From: JBBROS01 sp965213845
GTDB taxonomy: Bacteria; Pseudomonadota; Alphaproteobacteria; Acetobacterales; Acetobacteraceae
Length of the DNA: 64,000 nucleotides
Direction: 5' to 3'
NCBI GenBank assembly: GCA_965213845.1
Contig: CBDCAI010000004.1
Coordinates: forward strand, 1,860,001-1,924,000
Part shown: positions 39,436 through 48,729 of the stretch, piece after piece
How positions within the stretch are numbered: position 1 is the stretch's first letter
Layout of the letters: the number at the start of each line of letters is the position of its first letter
Made by a program: the position numbers and the translations under genes
Notes under the pieces: model-generated
Told to the model about the DNA's origin: nothing
What the model saw: only the letters and a program-made list of their open reading frames with translations
Database searches by the model: none

Positions 39436-39927
39436 ATGTCAGAGACCGCCCCGACCCCGCCCGCCCAGCCGCAGCAGCCGCTGACCGTGAACATCCAGTA
39501 TGTGAAGGACCTGTCGTTCGAGGTGCCGAACGCCCCGGCGATCTACAGCACGCTGCGGAGCCAGCCGAACGTGGCCATCAACCTCGATGTGCAGGCGCGG
39601 CGCATCCAGGAAGGGCAGGAGGTGTTCGAGGTGACGCTGCAGATCAAGGCCGAGGCGACGGAGCCGCCGGTTGGGGCCAACGGGGCGGAGCCTTCGCCGG
39701 TGTTCATCGCCGAGCTGGCCTATTGCGGCGTGTTCACCCTGACGGGGGTGCCGGAGGAGTCGGTCGAGCCGGTGCTGCTGGTGGAATGCCCGCGCCTGCT
39801 GTTTCCGTATGCCCGCAACATCCTGGCCGACGTGACGCGGGATGGCGGCTTCCCGCCCGTGCTCCTGCAGCCGATCGACTTCGTGTCGTTGTGGCAGAGC
39901 CGCCGGGGCCAGGTCGCCCAAGCCTAG
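39436..39927 (+). CDS. secB: Protein-export chaperone SecB
   Basis: Cytoplasmic chaperone for Sec substrates, 163 residues. NIQYVKDLSFEVPNAPAIY, then VFIAELAYCGVFTLTGVPEE, VECPRLLFPYARNILADVTR, and GGFPPVLLQPIDFVSLW are all diagnostic. Single gene, convergent with the oxygenase gene. Confidence 0.97.
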   Translation: MSETAPTPPAQPQQPLTVNIQYVKDLSFEVPNAPAIYSTLRSQPNVAINLDVQARRIQEGQEVFEVTLQIKAEATEPPVGANGAEPSPVFIAELAYCGVFTLTGVPEESVEPVLLVECPRLLFPYARNILADVTRDGGFPPVLLQPIDFVSLWQSRRGQVAQA

Positions 39928-39945
39928 GCGTTCGAAGCGGGGTCC

Positions 39946-40578
39946 TCAGGCGGCTCGGGTGAGCCGCTTGAGGAAGGCCGACACGCGGTGGCGGCGCATC
40001 TCGGACCGGGCCTTGTCGTCGCTCGTCATGTAGTTCAGCTGGACGACGTAACGGCGGCCGACGAACTGCTTGTGGCCGTGCCAGGTGGTGGGGCCGTTGG
40101 GAAACACGAGCAGCGTGCCGTCGACCGGCGGCACCTCGACGGCGAAGTCCTCGATGTCAGTGGGGCTGCGGAGCAGGCGGAGGCATCCGTCCTGCCGGGC
40201 CCAGTCCGCGGTCTGCGGGTTGAGGTACAGCAGGACGGTCACGCGCTTGGCCAGGCTGTCGCAGTGGATGCGGCCGTCCTTCTCGCGCGACTGGCCGCGC
40301 AGGGTGACCATCGTGGGGGAGCCGTCGAGCGCCAGGCCAAACTTCTGCGCGACGGCGGTGCGGAAGCGCGGGCTTTCCAGCTCGTGCATCAGGGCCTTGC
40401 CGGCGGGGCCGAGCCGCAGCCCCTCGGTGGGGAAGGAGCCGCCCTTCTGGATGGGCGGCAGGTCGTGGACGACGCCGGGCAGGACGACGCCGGGCACGAA
40501 GTTCGGCACGACGACATGGGTGAACGGGTCCGAGGCGACGGACGTCGCGGCAAGGCGGTCGTAATCGAGGTCCAGCAT
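39946..40578 (-). CDS. 2OG-Fe(II) oxygenase (prolyl-4-hydroxylase-like)
   Basis: 210-residue double-stranded beta-helix dioxygenase. Iron ligands HxD in GRIHCDSLAKRVTVLLYLN and the distal His in TTWHGHKQFVGRRYVVQLNY, with Arg for 2-oxoglutarate. Proteins of this size often modify small molecules or surface glycans. It is the last gene of the minus-strand pair with the membrane protein upstream. Confidence 0.88.
   Translation of the reverse strand: MLDLDYDRLAATSVASDPFTHVVVPNFVPGVVLPGVVHDLPPIQKGGSFPTEGLRLGPAGKALMHELESPRFRTAVAQKFGLALDGSPTMVTLRGQSREKDGRIHCDSLAKRVTVLLYLNPQTADWARQDGCLRLLRSPTDIEDFAVEVPPVDGTLLVFPNGPTTWHGHKQFVGRRYVVQLNYMTSDDKARSEMRRHRVSAFLKRLTRAA
39950..39967. terminator. Hairpin between convergent secB and oxygenase genes
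   Basis: GCGGCTC (39950-39956) pairs with GAGCCGC (39961-39967) around GGGT. It lies just inside the 3-prime end of the oxygenase gene and 23 bp after secB, so it could serve both directions. No T-run. Confidence 0.4.
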
Positions 40579-40619
40579 GGCGCCGTTCTAGTGGCCCGAT
40601 CCGGGAATTCATAGGGAAA

Positions 40620-42317
40620 CTAGGGGATGACGGGGCCGGCGCTCCAGGAGGGCCCACGCAGGTCGAGCGCGCAGAGACCCCCGATGGCGTGGGCCCGGGC
40701 ATAGGCCTGAACCCGGGCGAGGTAGTCCGGGCGTTCGGGCCCGACGAAGTTCCAGTCCGGCGGGTTGAAGGTGCTGTAGCCGTTGATCGTGGGCAGCCGC
40801 AGCCATTCCGACAGGAGCATCGCGTCCACGTTGTGGCTGTAGATGGCGTCGAGCGCCGACAGGGGCGTGTCCGGGACGGCGGCTCGGGCGTGGGAGACGA
40901 AGGAGGCCCGGCACTCCGGCGGCGGCGGCGGGACGGCGTGCAGCTGCGCCATCTCCTGCGGGCGGTCGAGGTTGGTGGGCAGCCTCAGGTTGATCTCCTC
41001 CAGCACCAGCCCGGCCGCGAGCAGGGCGAGCACGGCGGCGGGGAGGCGGGACCGCGACAGGGCCCACATGACGACCGGGATGACGGCCGCCGAGGCCACG
41101 AGCTGGTAGCGGACCACGACACGGAGGCCGCGGGCGCCCGGAACGAGCGCATCGACCCAGAACCAGGGCGACCAGGCGCCGAAGCGGATCGTCAGCAGCC
41201 AGACGATGACGGCTGCGGCGGCGATGAGCGCGACGGAACGGGCGTTCGCCGGGGCGGCGCGGGATACAGCACGGGATCGCCAGAGGGTGACGCAGGCGCC
41301 GACGAACAGGCCGAACAACAGCAGGCCGAGACCGGTCATGTGCTCGATGCCGTCGGGGCCGTGGGGCCGGAGCGTCGCCTGGATCAGGCGATCGGGCGCG
41401 GAGAGCAGCGGGTTGCCGGGCGCGACGTGCACGAGGTCGAGCAGGTTGGTCGTGTAGTAGAAGATCTCGGCGCGGGGGTGCATGCCGGTGGCGCGTGCCT
41501 TGGGCAGGTACAGCCAGAGGAACGGCGCGACGGCGAGTTGGAGCAGGGCGAGGGCGGCGACCAGGTGCAGGGATGCGGGCCGGGTCAGGGCACGGAGCCG
41601 GCGGAGGGTGTTGCCGGGGTCCGTCAGGATCGTGAGCAGCCCGACCCAGGCCAGGAGGAACAGGGTGAACCAGGCCATGTAGTAGGCGGTCAGCAGCCAG
41701 GCGCCCATCAGCAGGGACGCCGCCGCGGCCCAGCGCTGGAACCGGCGGTAGGCTGCTGCGTCGAAGGCCTCGACCGCCCGCCAGACCAGCCCGGCGAACA
41801 GCGGCACGAGCGCCACGGTCAGCCACTGCGCGTGGTCGGCGTGCGTGGCCGAATTGCACGCCAGGGTGAACAGGACGGCCCCGAGCAGCGACCAGGCCGG
41901 CGCGAGCCGGAGGATGCGGTGCAGGAGCCAGTGCATGGCGACGAAGCCCAGGCCCCGGATGACGATGTTCACGAGCTCGGAGGCGAGGAACGGGTCGGCG
42001 CCGAGCTGGCGGAATGCGGCGTAGGGGGCGCCATACAGCAGGAGGCCGTCGTTATAGGCGAGCGTGCCGGTATAGGGGGCGAAGTAGAACGGCGTCTGCC
42101 ATGGAGCGAGACCGCGCCAGACGTTCGACCAGTGTTCGAGGATGGCCGTCTCGATGAGACCGTCGAAGCGGTCCCCGAAGACGGCGGTGAAGCCGCTGCG
42201 CAGCTGATCGTGGAAGACGACGGCGACCGAGACGAACAGGCACCCGGCGTAGGCCATGAGCCCGACCAGGGAACGACGCGGGTTCGCGGCTACGGCGCCG
42301 TCAGGCAGGAGCGGCAC
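40620..42317 (-). CDS. Polytopic membrane protein, glycosyltransferase-like
   Basis: 565 residues with about 11 transmembrane helices. N-terminal loop: GDRFDGLIETAILEHWSNVW and PFYFAPYTGTLAYNDGLLL; the early acidic residues resemble those of GT-C superfamily enzymes, but no named motif is certain. C-terminal soluble part: IYSHNVDAMLLSEWLRLPTI. It probably takes part in cell-surface sugar assembly like the nearby GT39-like gene. Function not established. Confidence 0.72.
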   Translation of the reverse strand: MPLLPDGAVAANPRRSLVGLMAYAGCLFVSVAVVFHDQLRSGFTAVFGDRFDGLIETAILEHWSNVWRGLAPWQTPFYFAPYTGTLAYNDGLLLYGAPYAAFRQLGADPFLASELVNIVIRGLGFVAMHWLLHRILRLAPAWSLLGAVLFTLACNSATHADHAQWLTVALVPLFAGLVWRAVEAFDAAAYRRFQRWAAAASLLMGAWLLTAYYMAWFTLFLLAWVGLLTILTDPGNTLRRLRALTRPASLHLVAALALLQLAVAPFLWLYLPKARATGMHPRAEIFYYTTNLLDLVHVAPGNPLLSAPDRLIQATLRPHGPDGIEHMTGLGLLLFGLFVGACVTLWRSRAVSRAAPANARSVALIAAAAVIVWLLTIRFGAWSPWFWVDALVPGARGLRVVVRYQLVASAAVIPVVMWALSRSRLPAAVLALLAAGLVLEEINLRLPTNLDRPQEMAQLHAVPPPPPECRASFVSHARAAVPDTPLSALDAIYSHNVDAMLLSEWLRLPTINGYSTFNPPDWNFVGPERPDYLARVQAYARAHAIGGLCALDLRGPSWSAGPVIP

Positions 42318-42359
42318 AGGATCCAGTGAGCAGCGGCGGGCCGATGCTCAGCGCGTGGG

Positions 42360-42674
42360 TCAGGTGCGGTTGCTGCGCTTGGGCTTGACGAGACCGGTGT
42401 TCGACAGCAGTTGCGGGCAGCCGAGCTGCCCCGAGCAGCAAGGGGCCGGGTTGGCGGCGAAGGCGACGCGGGACAGGCCGGCACCCTCGCAGGTGTAGAG
42501 GGACGATGCGCTGGAGACCGGGGGCGCCACCTGGCCGGCGGCCAGCGCCGGTGTGGCGGCCAATGCCCCAATGGCCAAGGCCGTGACGGCGACCCGGGCG
42601 AACGAAATGCGGGCCGAGGCGAGCCGAGCGAAGGCAGTACGGGCAAGGGCAAAGCGGGCGAAGGTGGTCATCAT
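42360..42674 (-). CDS. Small secreted Cys-containing protein (104 aa)
   Basis: Leader with a repetitive start (FARFALAR, FARLASAR, FARVAV) leading into a real signal-peptide core, ALAIGALAATPALAAG. The mature part is about 60 residues with Cys in YTCEGAGL and CCSGQLGCPQLL, possibly disulfide-bonded. No family recognised. The repetitive stretch may be a misread 5-prime extension, but no later Met exists in the frame. Divergent from zapE. Confidence 0.5.
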   Translation of the reverse strand: MMTTFARFALARTAFARLASARISFARVAVTALAIGALAATPALAAGQVAPPVSSASSLYTCEGAGLSRVAFAANPAPCCSGQLGCPQLLSNTGLVKPKRSNRT

Positions 42675-42812
42675 CGATCTCTCTTCCGCCTGGGAAGTTA
42701 CTGATGATCCAACGTGTCAAGCCAGAGTAAGGTTACATCCTCGCAATTGGTTGATGCGTGGCGGCTCTGCACCACTAGCCCCGCCGCCGCCGCTGGGGCA
42801 GGGAACCGCGTC

Positions 42813-44000
42813 ATGGATGGTGGACCGAACACGACGCCGGACGCTGCGGGCCCGCTCGAGGCCTATCGCGCGAAGCTGGCGAGCGGCGAGTTGAGCACCG
42901 ACCCCGCGCAGGCGTTGGCGGCGGAGCGGCTCCAGGCGCTGTGGCTGCGGCTGCGCGGCTATGTCCCGCTGGGGCTGAAGGACGAGCGTGGGCCTTTGTC
43001 GGGGCTGTGGGGGCGGCTGCGGGTCAAGAAGCGCCCGGACGACATCCCCGAGAGCTACCCGCACGGCATCTACCTGGTCGGCGACGTCGGCCGGGGGAAG
43101 TCCATGCTGATGGACCTGTTCTTCGGCGTGGCACAGGTGCCGCACAAGCGGCGCGTGCACTTCCACCAGTTCATGCAGGAGTGCCATGCCCGCATCCATG
43201 CGTGGCGGCGGGAGCCGCATCGGCTGGCGGACCCGCACAGCGACGACCCGATCCCGCCGCTGGCCGACGCCATCGCGGCCGAGGCGTGGTTGCTGTGCTT
43301 CGACGAGTTCCAGGTCAACGACATCGCCGACGCCATGATCCTGGGGCGGTTGTTCAAGGCGCTGTTCGCCCGGGGCGTTGTGGTGGTGGCGACGAGCAAC
43401 GTGCCGCCGGACGACCTGTTCGCCGGGCAGCCGGGGCGGGATGCGTTCCTGCCGTTCATCGGGCTGCTGAAGCAGTATCTGGACCTGCTGGTGATGCGGG
43501 GCGAGCGGGACTTCCGCCGGCAGCGGCTGAACCGCCGCCCGACCTGGCACGTGCCCTCGGGCGCGCGGGCGGATGCGGCGCTGGACACGGCGTTCCGGGA
43601 GCTGACGGGCGGGGCGATGCCGCAGGCGGAGCGGCTGATGGTGTCGGGCCGGGCGCTTGTGGTGCCGTTGGCGGCGCACGGGGTGGCGCGCTTCGACTTC
43701 CAGGCCTTGTGCGGGCAGCCTTTGGGTGCGGGCGACTTCCTGGCGCTGGCGACGCACTACCAGGCGCTGGTGCTGGACGGGGTGCCGCGGCTGAGCCCCG
43801 AGAACTTCGACGAGGCGCGGCGCTTCATCACGCTGATCGATGCGCTGTACGACCACCGGGTGAAGCTGGTGGCGAGCGCAGACGCGACGCCGGACGAGCT
43901 GTATGCCAAGGGGGACGGCGCCCGCGCGTTCCAGCGGACGGCGTCGCGGCTGGAGGAGATGCAGAGCGCGGACTACCTGGCGCTGCCGCACCTGACCTGA
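42813..44000 (+). CDS. zapE: Cell division ATPase ZapE (AFG1-like)
   Basis: P-loop ATPase of 395 residues that in other bacteria modulates FtsZ. Walker A GDVGRGKSMLMDLFF, Walker B LLCFDEFQVNDIADAMIL, sensor region VVVATSNVPPDDLFAG, and C-terminal GARAFQRTASRLEEM. Start ATG 42813 with GGGGCAGGG upstream. In many alphaproteobacteria zapE lies near TCA-cycle genes; here it does not. Confidence 0.95.
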   Translation: MDGGPNTTPDAAGPLEAYRAKLASGELSTDPAQALAAERLQALWLRLRGYVPLGLKDERGPLSGLWGRLRVKKRPDDIPESYPHGIYLVGDVGRGKSMLMDLFFGVAQVPHKRRVHFHQFMQECHARIHAWRREPHRLADPHSDDPIPPLADAIAAEAWLLCFDEFQVNDIADAMILGRLFKALFARGVVVVATSNVPPDDLFAGQPGRDAFLPFIGLLKQYLDLLVMRGERDFRRQRLNRRPTWHVPSGARADAALDTAFRELTGGAMPQAERLMVSGRALVVPLAAHGVARFDFQALCGQPLGAGDFLALATHYQALVLDGVPRLSPENFDEARRFITLIDALYDHRVKLVASADATPDELYAKGDGARAFQRTASRLEEMQSADYLALPHLT

Positions 44001-44022
44001 GCCGTCCTGGATCGACGGCGGC

Positions 44023-45408
44023 TTACCGGGCCCAGATGCGCGAGAAGCTGACCAGGCTGGCGATGCCGGCGAAGCCTGCGGCGAGGGCGAGGGCGAGGGT
44101 CGGGCCGTGCAGCGGCGACAGGCCGAAGCAGAGGGCGACGAGGGCGGCCCCGATCGACTGGCCCATCAGGCGGGAGGTGGCGATGGTGCCGCTGGCGCCA
44201 CCGCTGCGGTGCGGGGGGGCGGCCGCCATCAGCGCCCGCAGGTTGGGCGATTGGAAGAAGCCGAACCCGGCGCCGCACAGGGCCATGCGCACGACGATGC
44301 CCGTGGTGGAGGTGTCTGCTTGCATGGTGGCCATCAGCACCAGGCCGCTGCACAGCAGCACCATGCCGATGCCGCCCAGGATGGCCGGGGGGAAGCGGTC
44401 GGAGAGGGGGCCGGCGATGGGCGCCATGATGCCGGTCGCCACCGGCCAGGGGGTCAGCAGCAGCCCGGTTTCCACCGCGCTGTGGCCGAGCTGGGTCTGG
44501 AACAGGAAGGGCAGGGCGACGAAGGACAGGCCCTGGGCGGCGAAGGAGCACAGCGAGGTCAGCGACGAGAGGGCGAACAGCGGCCGTCGATAGAGGTCGA
44601 TGGGCAGCAGGGGCACGGCCTGCCCGAGCTGATGGCGGATGAGCGCGGTGCCGAACACGAGGGCCACGGCGACGGCGGCGAGGGTCTGCAGCGGGGTCGC
44701 CTGGTGCGTGGCCTCGCCGACGCCCAGGATGATGGCGGAGAAGGTCACGGCGCTGAGGACGGCCCCGGTCCAGTCGAAGCGCCGGGCGGCGCGCGGGGTT
44801 TCGGGCAGCGACCGGGCCGCGAGCGCCAGCGCCAGCAGGCCGGCAGGCACGTTGATGGCGAACAGGTTCGGCCAGGTGGTGACGGACAGGATGCCGGCGG
44901 CGACGGTGGGGCCGAGCGCGCCGGACACGGCGACGATCAGGGCGTTGAACCCGACGCCGCGGCCCAGCTGGTGCGGCGGGTAGATGAAGCGGATCAGGGC
45001 GGTGTTGACGCTCATGATCCCGGCGGCGCCGAGCCCCTGCAGCACGCGGGCCGCGGTCAGCGTGGGCAGCGACCACGACAGGGCGCACAGCAACGAGGCG
45101 ATGGTGAACACCAGCAGCCCCGCGCTGTAGACCCGGCGGAACCCGACGATCTCGCCCAACGCGCCCAGGGGCAGCAGGGTCGCGACCAAGGCGAGCTGGT
45201 AGGCGTTGACCACCCAGATGGAGGCGGCGGGGGTGGCCTGCAGGTCGCTGGCGATGGTGGGCAGGGCGGTGTTGGCGATGCTGCTGTCCAGGGCGGACAT
45301 GCCGACCGCGATGACGATCGTGAAGACCGCGGCGCGGCGTTGTGCCGGCGGCAGGCCGAGTGCGGGTGGCGCGGCGGCGGGGGATGCAATGGGGTCGGGG
45401 CCGGTCAA
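44023..45408 (-). CDS. MFS drug transporter, DHA2 (EmrB/QacA) type
   Basis: 461 residues, about 14 transmembrane helices. Motifs: MSALDSSIANTALPTIASDL, IWVVNAYQLALVATLLPLGA and VLQGLGAAGIMSVN. It probably effluxes hydrophobic compounds. The most reasonable start is TTG at 45406-45408, which overlaps the TGA of the upstream gene (TTGA); the reading frame stays open further upstream into that gene, but that extension is repeat-rich and overlaps another gene. Confidence 0.86.
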   Translation of the reverse strand: MTGPDPIASPAAAPPALGLPPAQRRAAVFTIVIAVGMSALDSSIANTALPTIASDLQATPAASIWVVNAYQLALVATLLPLGALGEIVGFRRVYSAGLLVFTIASLLCALSWSLPTLTAARVLQGLGAAGIMSVNTALIRFIYPPHQLGRGVGFNALIVAVSGALGPTVAAGILSVTTWPNLFAINVPAGLLALALAARSLPETPRAARRFDWTGAVLSAVTFSAIILGVGEATHQATPLQTLAAVAVALVFGTALIRHQLGQAVPLLPIDLYRRPLFALSSLTSLCSFAAQGLSFVALPFLFQTQLGHSAVETGLLLTPWPVATGIMAPIAGPLSDRFPPAILGGIGMVLLCSGLVLMATMQADTSTTGIVVRMALCGAGFGFFQSPNLRALMAAAPPHRSGGASGTIATSRLMGQSIGAALVALCFGLSPLHGPTLALALAAGFAGIASLVSFSRIWAR

Positions 45409-46448
45409 GGCGAGGATACGGGGTCCGCTGCCGTCGCGTTCTCTGGCGCGTTCTCTCGCACGTTCTCTGACACGTTCTCTGGCACGTTCTCTGGCACGTT
45501 CTCTGGCACGTTCTCTCGCACGTTCTCTGGCGCGCTTGCTGCGACTTCTTCTGGCGCGGCTTCGGATGGGGTCTCGGGGGGCGGGTGTTCGGCGGTGGCG
45601 GTGCCGGGTTCGGGGGCGCGGCCAAAGAGGAAGCGGCGGCCGAGGTGCTGGACCTCCAGGAAGCCGGCATTCTCGCGGGCGGGCTTGTAGACGTCGAAGG
45701 CGCGCATCACCGGCAGCGTCACGGCGCTTTCGAGCGGGCCGAAGAACTCCGACGTGGGCACGCCGAAGCCCGGCGAGGCGGCCAGGTGCTGGAGCTGGGC
45801 GGCATCGAGGAAGAAGCAGCCGGAATGGATGTTGTCCATCCTCTCGAACAGGAAGGATCGTCCGAAGGCCTCGCCGAGCAGCTTCGGGCGGATGGAGGTG
45901 TCCTGGTATTGCCGGGCCAGCTCGGGCGCGGTGGTGGTGCCGTCGACATAGAGCTTCAGCACGTTCAGGTCGGTGGCAACCTCGAACCGGTTCGGCTGCA
46001 GCAGGGCGCGCGGGCCGAACTGGGCGGAGAACCAGTGCAGCTTGTGGAAGAACAGCGGGTCCGTGACCTCGATGTCGTCCTCGAGGAAGGCGTAGTAGTC
46101 GTAGCGCCCGGCATGTTCGCGCAGGAACTCGTGGCAGACGAAGCCGAGGTGGCGCGGGTCGACCCGGGTGGAGTAGTGGGCGAACAGGTTGCGCGGCAGC
46201 AGGTCTGCCAGGTGCTGATTGACGCTGGTGATGAGCACGACGTCGAGCGTGGCGGACATGGTGGTGTTGCAGGGGCTCATGGTGGGCCCGAGCAGCGCCT
46301 GGCGTGGGCCGAAGGTCTGGTGCAGGGCGGCGATGCACCGCTCCACCATGCGCCGGCGCGCCTCGATGTCGCCGCTTTCGGAGCCATAGAAGCGGTGGCC
46401 GTCGGGCGTGCGCCGGCAGTAATGGGGAATGGTGACGAGCAGTCGCAT
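45405..46448 (-). CDS. Glycosyltransferase-like protein with repetitive tail
   Basis: 347 residues. N-terminal LLVTIPHYCRRTPDGHRFYG, later DVVLITSVNQHLADLLPRNL, and the acidic DYYAFLEDDIEVTD, which looks like the DxD region of a GT-A transferase. The last 60 residues are low-complexity and include repeated Pro-Glu-Asn-Val encoded by a 12-bp DNA repeat. Overlaps the MFS gene by 4 bp. Substrate unknown. Confidence 0.75.
   Translation of the reverse strand: MRLLVTIPHYCRRTPDGHRFYGSESGDIEARRRMVERCIAALHQTFGPRQALLGPTMSPCNTTMSATLDVVLITSVNQHLADLLPRNLFAHYSTRVDPRHLGFVCHEFLREHAGRYDYYAFLEDDIEVTDPLFFHKLHWFSAQFGPRALLQPNRFEVATDLNVLKLYVDGTTTAPELARQYQDTSIRPKLLGEAFGRSFLFERMDNIHSGCFFLDAAQLQHLAASPGFGVPTSEFFGPLESAVTLPVMRAFDVYKPARENAGFLEVQHLGRRFLFGRAPEPGTATAEHPPPETPSEAAPEEVAASAPENVRENVPENVPENVPENVSENVRENAPENATAADPVSSP
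45437..45532. repeat. 12-bp tandem repeat in glycosyltransferase-like gene
   Basis: Eight units of CGTTCTCT followed by four variable bases (GGCG, CGCA, GACA, GGCA x3, CGCA, GGCG). On the coding strand they encode repeated Glu-Asn-Val/Ala with Pro or Arg. A copy-number change would keep the frame. Confidence 0.92.
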
Positions 46449-46546
46449 ACGGGGCTCCGCCGGGGCGAGGGTGGTGCCAAGTGGGGGCGCGCCGGTCAAG
46501 GGGCGGCGTTCGGGAGCGACCCAGGGGGGCAGATGCCGCGGGCGGT

Positions 46547-48493
46547 TCAGCCGTGGACGGGCGCCGGCTCCTCCTCGGCCAGCGCGCGGGCGGGGGCGGG
46601 GGCGCAGAGTTGCCACGGGATGGCGATGACGGCGATTTCGGCGCCGCCGTCGCGGAGCAGCGCGTGCCGCAGCCGGCGCTCCCGATGGGTATGGAGCAGC
46701 ACCTCCCACCAGCGGGCCTCGATGAGCTGGGGCAGCATGACGGCGACGGGGCGGCCGGGGTGTTTTGCCCGGAGCGTCTCGATGAGGCGCAGCAAGGGGC
46801 CGAGCAGGCTGCGGTAGGGCGACGACTCGACGATGAGGCCGGGGACGGGCAGGCCGCCGTCGCGGGCGGGGCGCTCGACATGCCGGGTCCATTCCTGCCG
46901 CATGGAGGCTTCGTGCTTCTCGGCGTCGGGCCCTTCGAGCTCGGTGCAGTGCAGGGCGGTGACGTCGGGCGACAGGTGGACGGCGTAGGCCAGGGCCTTG
47001 CGGCTGATCTGGTCCCAGCGGGCGAGCGGCAACACGACGACCGGCGGGGCGTGGTCGTGCAGGTCCATGCGGCGATGCCCGCCTTCCAGCAGCAGGTGGT
47101 CGAGCCGGCGGTAGTAGCCGTTGATGGCGCGCAGCAGCATCATGGTGGCGGGGATGACGACGATGGTGAGCCAGGCGCCCTCGGTGAACTTGGCGGCCAG
47201 GATGATGGCCAGCGCGGCGGCGGTGGCGATGGCGCCGAGGCTGTTGATGCCGAGACGCAGGCGGTCGTTGCCGCCCTTGCCGTGGCGCAGCCAGTGCATG
47301 GCCATGCCGGCCTGGGACAGGGTGAACGACAGGAAGGCGCCCACCGCGAACAGGGGGATGAGGCGGTCGGTGATGCCGCCGAACACGGTCAGCAGCAGGG
47401 CGGCGCCGGCGGCCAGGAACAGGATGCCGGCGGTGTAGACCAGGCGCCTTCCAGGCATGGCGAAGGCCTTGGGCAGGAACGCGTCGGCCGCGACCTGCCG
47501 GCACAGGCGCGGGAAGCCGACGAAGCTGGTGTTGGCCGACAGGCACAGCACGGCCAGGACGCTGCCGATGATGACGTAATAGAGCCAGCCCCGGCCATAG
47601 ACGGCGGAGACCAGCTGCGACAGGACGCTCTGATACCCGTCCTGCGTCTGGTCCATGGCGCCGACGCCGTAGGCGCGTGCGAGGGCTGCGATGCCGAACA
47701 GCAGGGCGCCGAGCACGATGACGATGGCCGCCAGCGTGCGGTGGGCGTGCGTGGTGCGCGGCTCCTTGAAGGCGCCGACGCCGTTGCTGACGGCCTCCAC
47801 CCCGGTCATGGCGGTGCAGCCGGCGGCGAAGGCGCGGAGCAGCAGCCATAGGGAGACGGCTTCGGTGCCGCCGGGCAGGGCCGGGGGGGCAATGACGGGG
47901 GTGGGGTGGCCGTCGCCGGCCCAGACCTTCCAGACGCCCCAGGCCAGCAGGGCGCCCAGGCTGAGGATGAACAGATAGGTCGGCCCGGCGAACAGCAGCC
48001 CACTCTCCCGCGTGCCGCGCATGTTCACCAGCGTGGTGAGCGCCAGGACGCCCAGGCAGAGCGGCAGGGTCCAGCGATGCAGCGACGGCACGGCGGAAGT
48101 GAGGGCGCCGATGCCGGCCGAGATGCCGACGGCGACGTTGAGCATGTAGTCGACCATCAGCGCGGAGGCGGCGAGCAGGCCGGCCCCGGTGCCCAGGTTC
48201 TCGCGCGCCACGGTGTAGGACCCGCCGTTGCTGGGGTAGGCGGCGATCGTCTGCCAGTAGGAGAAGAAGAGCACGGCCAGGAGCAGCAGGATGATCCAGG
48301 TGATGGGCCCGATGGCGCCGAGCCCCAGCGCGCCGAGCGGCACGAGGACGGTCAGTGCCGCCTCGGGCCCGTAGGCGGCCGAGCCGAGTCCGTCGAGCCC
48401 CATGGCGGGCAGGCCTTCAAGGACGCCGATCTTGTTGTCCTCGGCCTCCCGGTTGGCGAGGGGGCGGCCGAGCAGGATGCGGGTCAGGGACAT
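46547..48493 (-). CDS. APC family permease with C-terminal soluble domain
   Basis: Amino acid/potassium-type APC transporter, 648 residues. Transport core of about 12 helices: NKIGVLEGLPAMGLDGLGSA, AYPSNGGSYTVARENLGTG, GVEAVSNGVGAFKEP, and CLSANTSFVGFPRLCR. The last 190 residues are cytoplasmic with a USP-like fold suggested by VVVLPLARWDQISRKALAYA and VAVMLPQLIEARWWEVLLHT. The substrate is not clear. Confidence 0.88.
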   Translation of the reverse strand: MSLTRILLGRPLANREAEDNKIGVLEGLPAMGLDGLGSAAYGPEAALTVLVPLGALGLGAIGPITWIILLLLAVLFFSYWQTIAAYPSNGGSYTVARENLGTGAGLLAASALMVDYMLNVAVGISAGIGALTSAVPSLHRWTLPLCLGVLALTTLVNMRGTRESGLLFAGPTYLFILSLGALLAWGVWKVWAGDGHPTPVIAPPALPGGTEAVSLWLLLRAFAAGCTAMTGVEAVSNGVGAFKEPRTTHAHRTLAAIVIVLGALLFGIAALARAYGVGAMDQTQDGYQSVLSQLVSAVYGRGWLYYVIIGSVLAVLCLSANTSFVGFPRLCRQVAADAFLPKAFAMPGRRLVYTAGILFLAAGAALLLTVFGGITDRLIPLFAVGAFLSFTLSQAGMAMHWLRHGKGGNDRLRLGINSLGAIATAAALAIILAAKFTEGAWLTIVVIPATMMLLRAINGYYRRLDHLLLEGGHRRMDLHDHAPPVVVLPLARWDQISRKALAYAVHLSPDVTALHCTELEGPDAEKHEASMRQEWTRHVERPARDGGLPVPGLIVESSPYRSLLGPLLRLIETLRAKHPGRPVAVMLPQLIEARWWEVLLHTHRERRLRHALLRDGGAEIAVIAIPWQLCAPAPARALAEEEPAPVHG

Positions 48494-48729
48494 GGCACGG
48501 GCGCATGGGGCAGCGGGGGCATTGGCGGGCCTTCGATCGGACAACTCTGGACGCCTCAACGCGGGGCTGCGGCCGGGGTTACCGCGGATCTGTGCGCGGC
48601 TGCTTTTCCTGGCCGAGGATGGTTGCCGGCGAACCACCCGCGATAATCCATCAGGAAATTTTCGACAAAGGCTTGCGTTTCATGACACGATGGCGTTACC
48701 TCGTTGTCGTTACCGAGCGGGATCGTTCC

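Noticed and set aside
45437..45532. CRISPR or direct-repeat origin sequence
   Set aside because: 12-bp units directly abutting, all coding, no spacers or AT-rich region.
44023..46881. Single 952-residue reading of the MFS gene extended upstream
   Set aside because: The extension is out of frame with the glycosyltransferase-like gene that clearly occupies 45405-46448. The transporter's own signature begins after the TTG at 45408.
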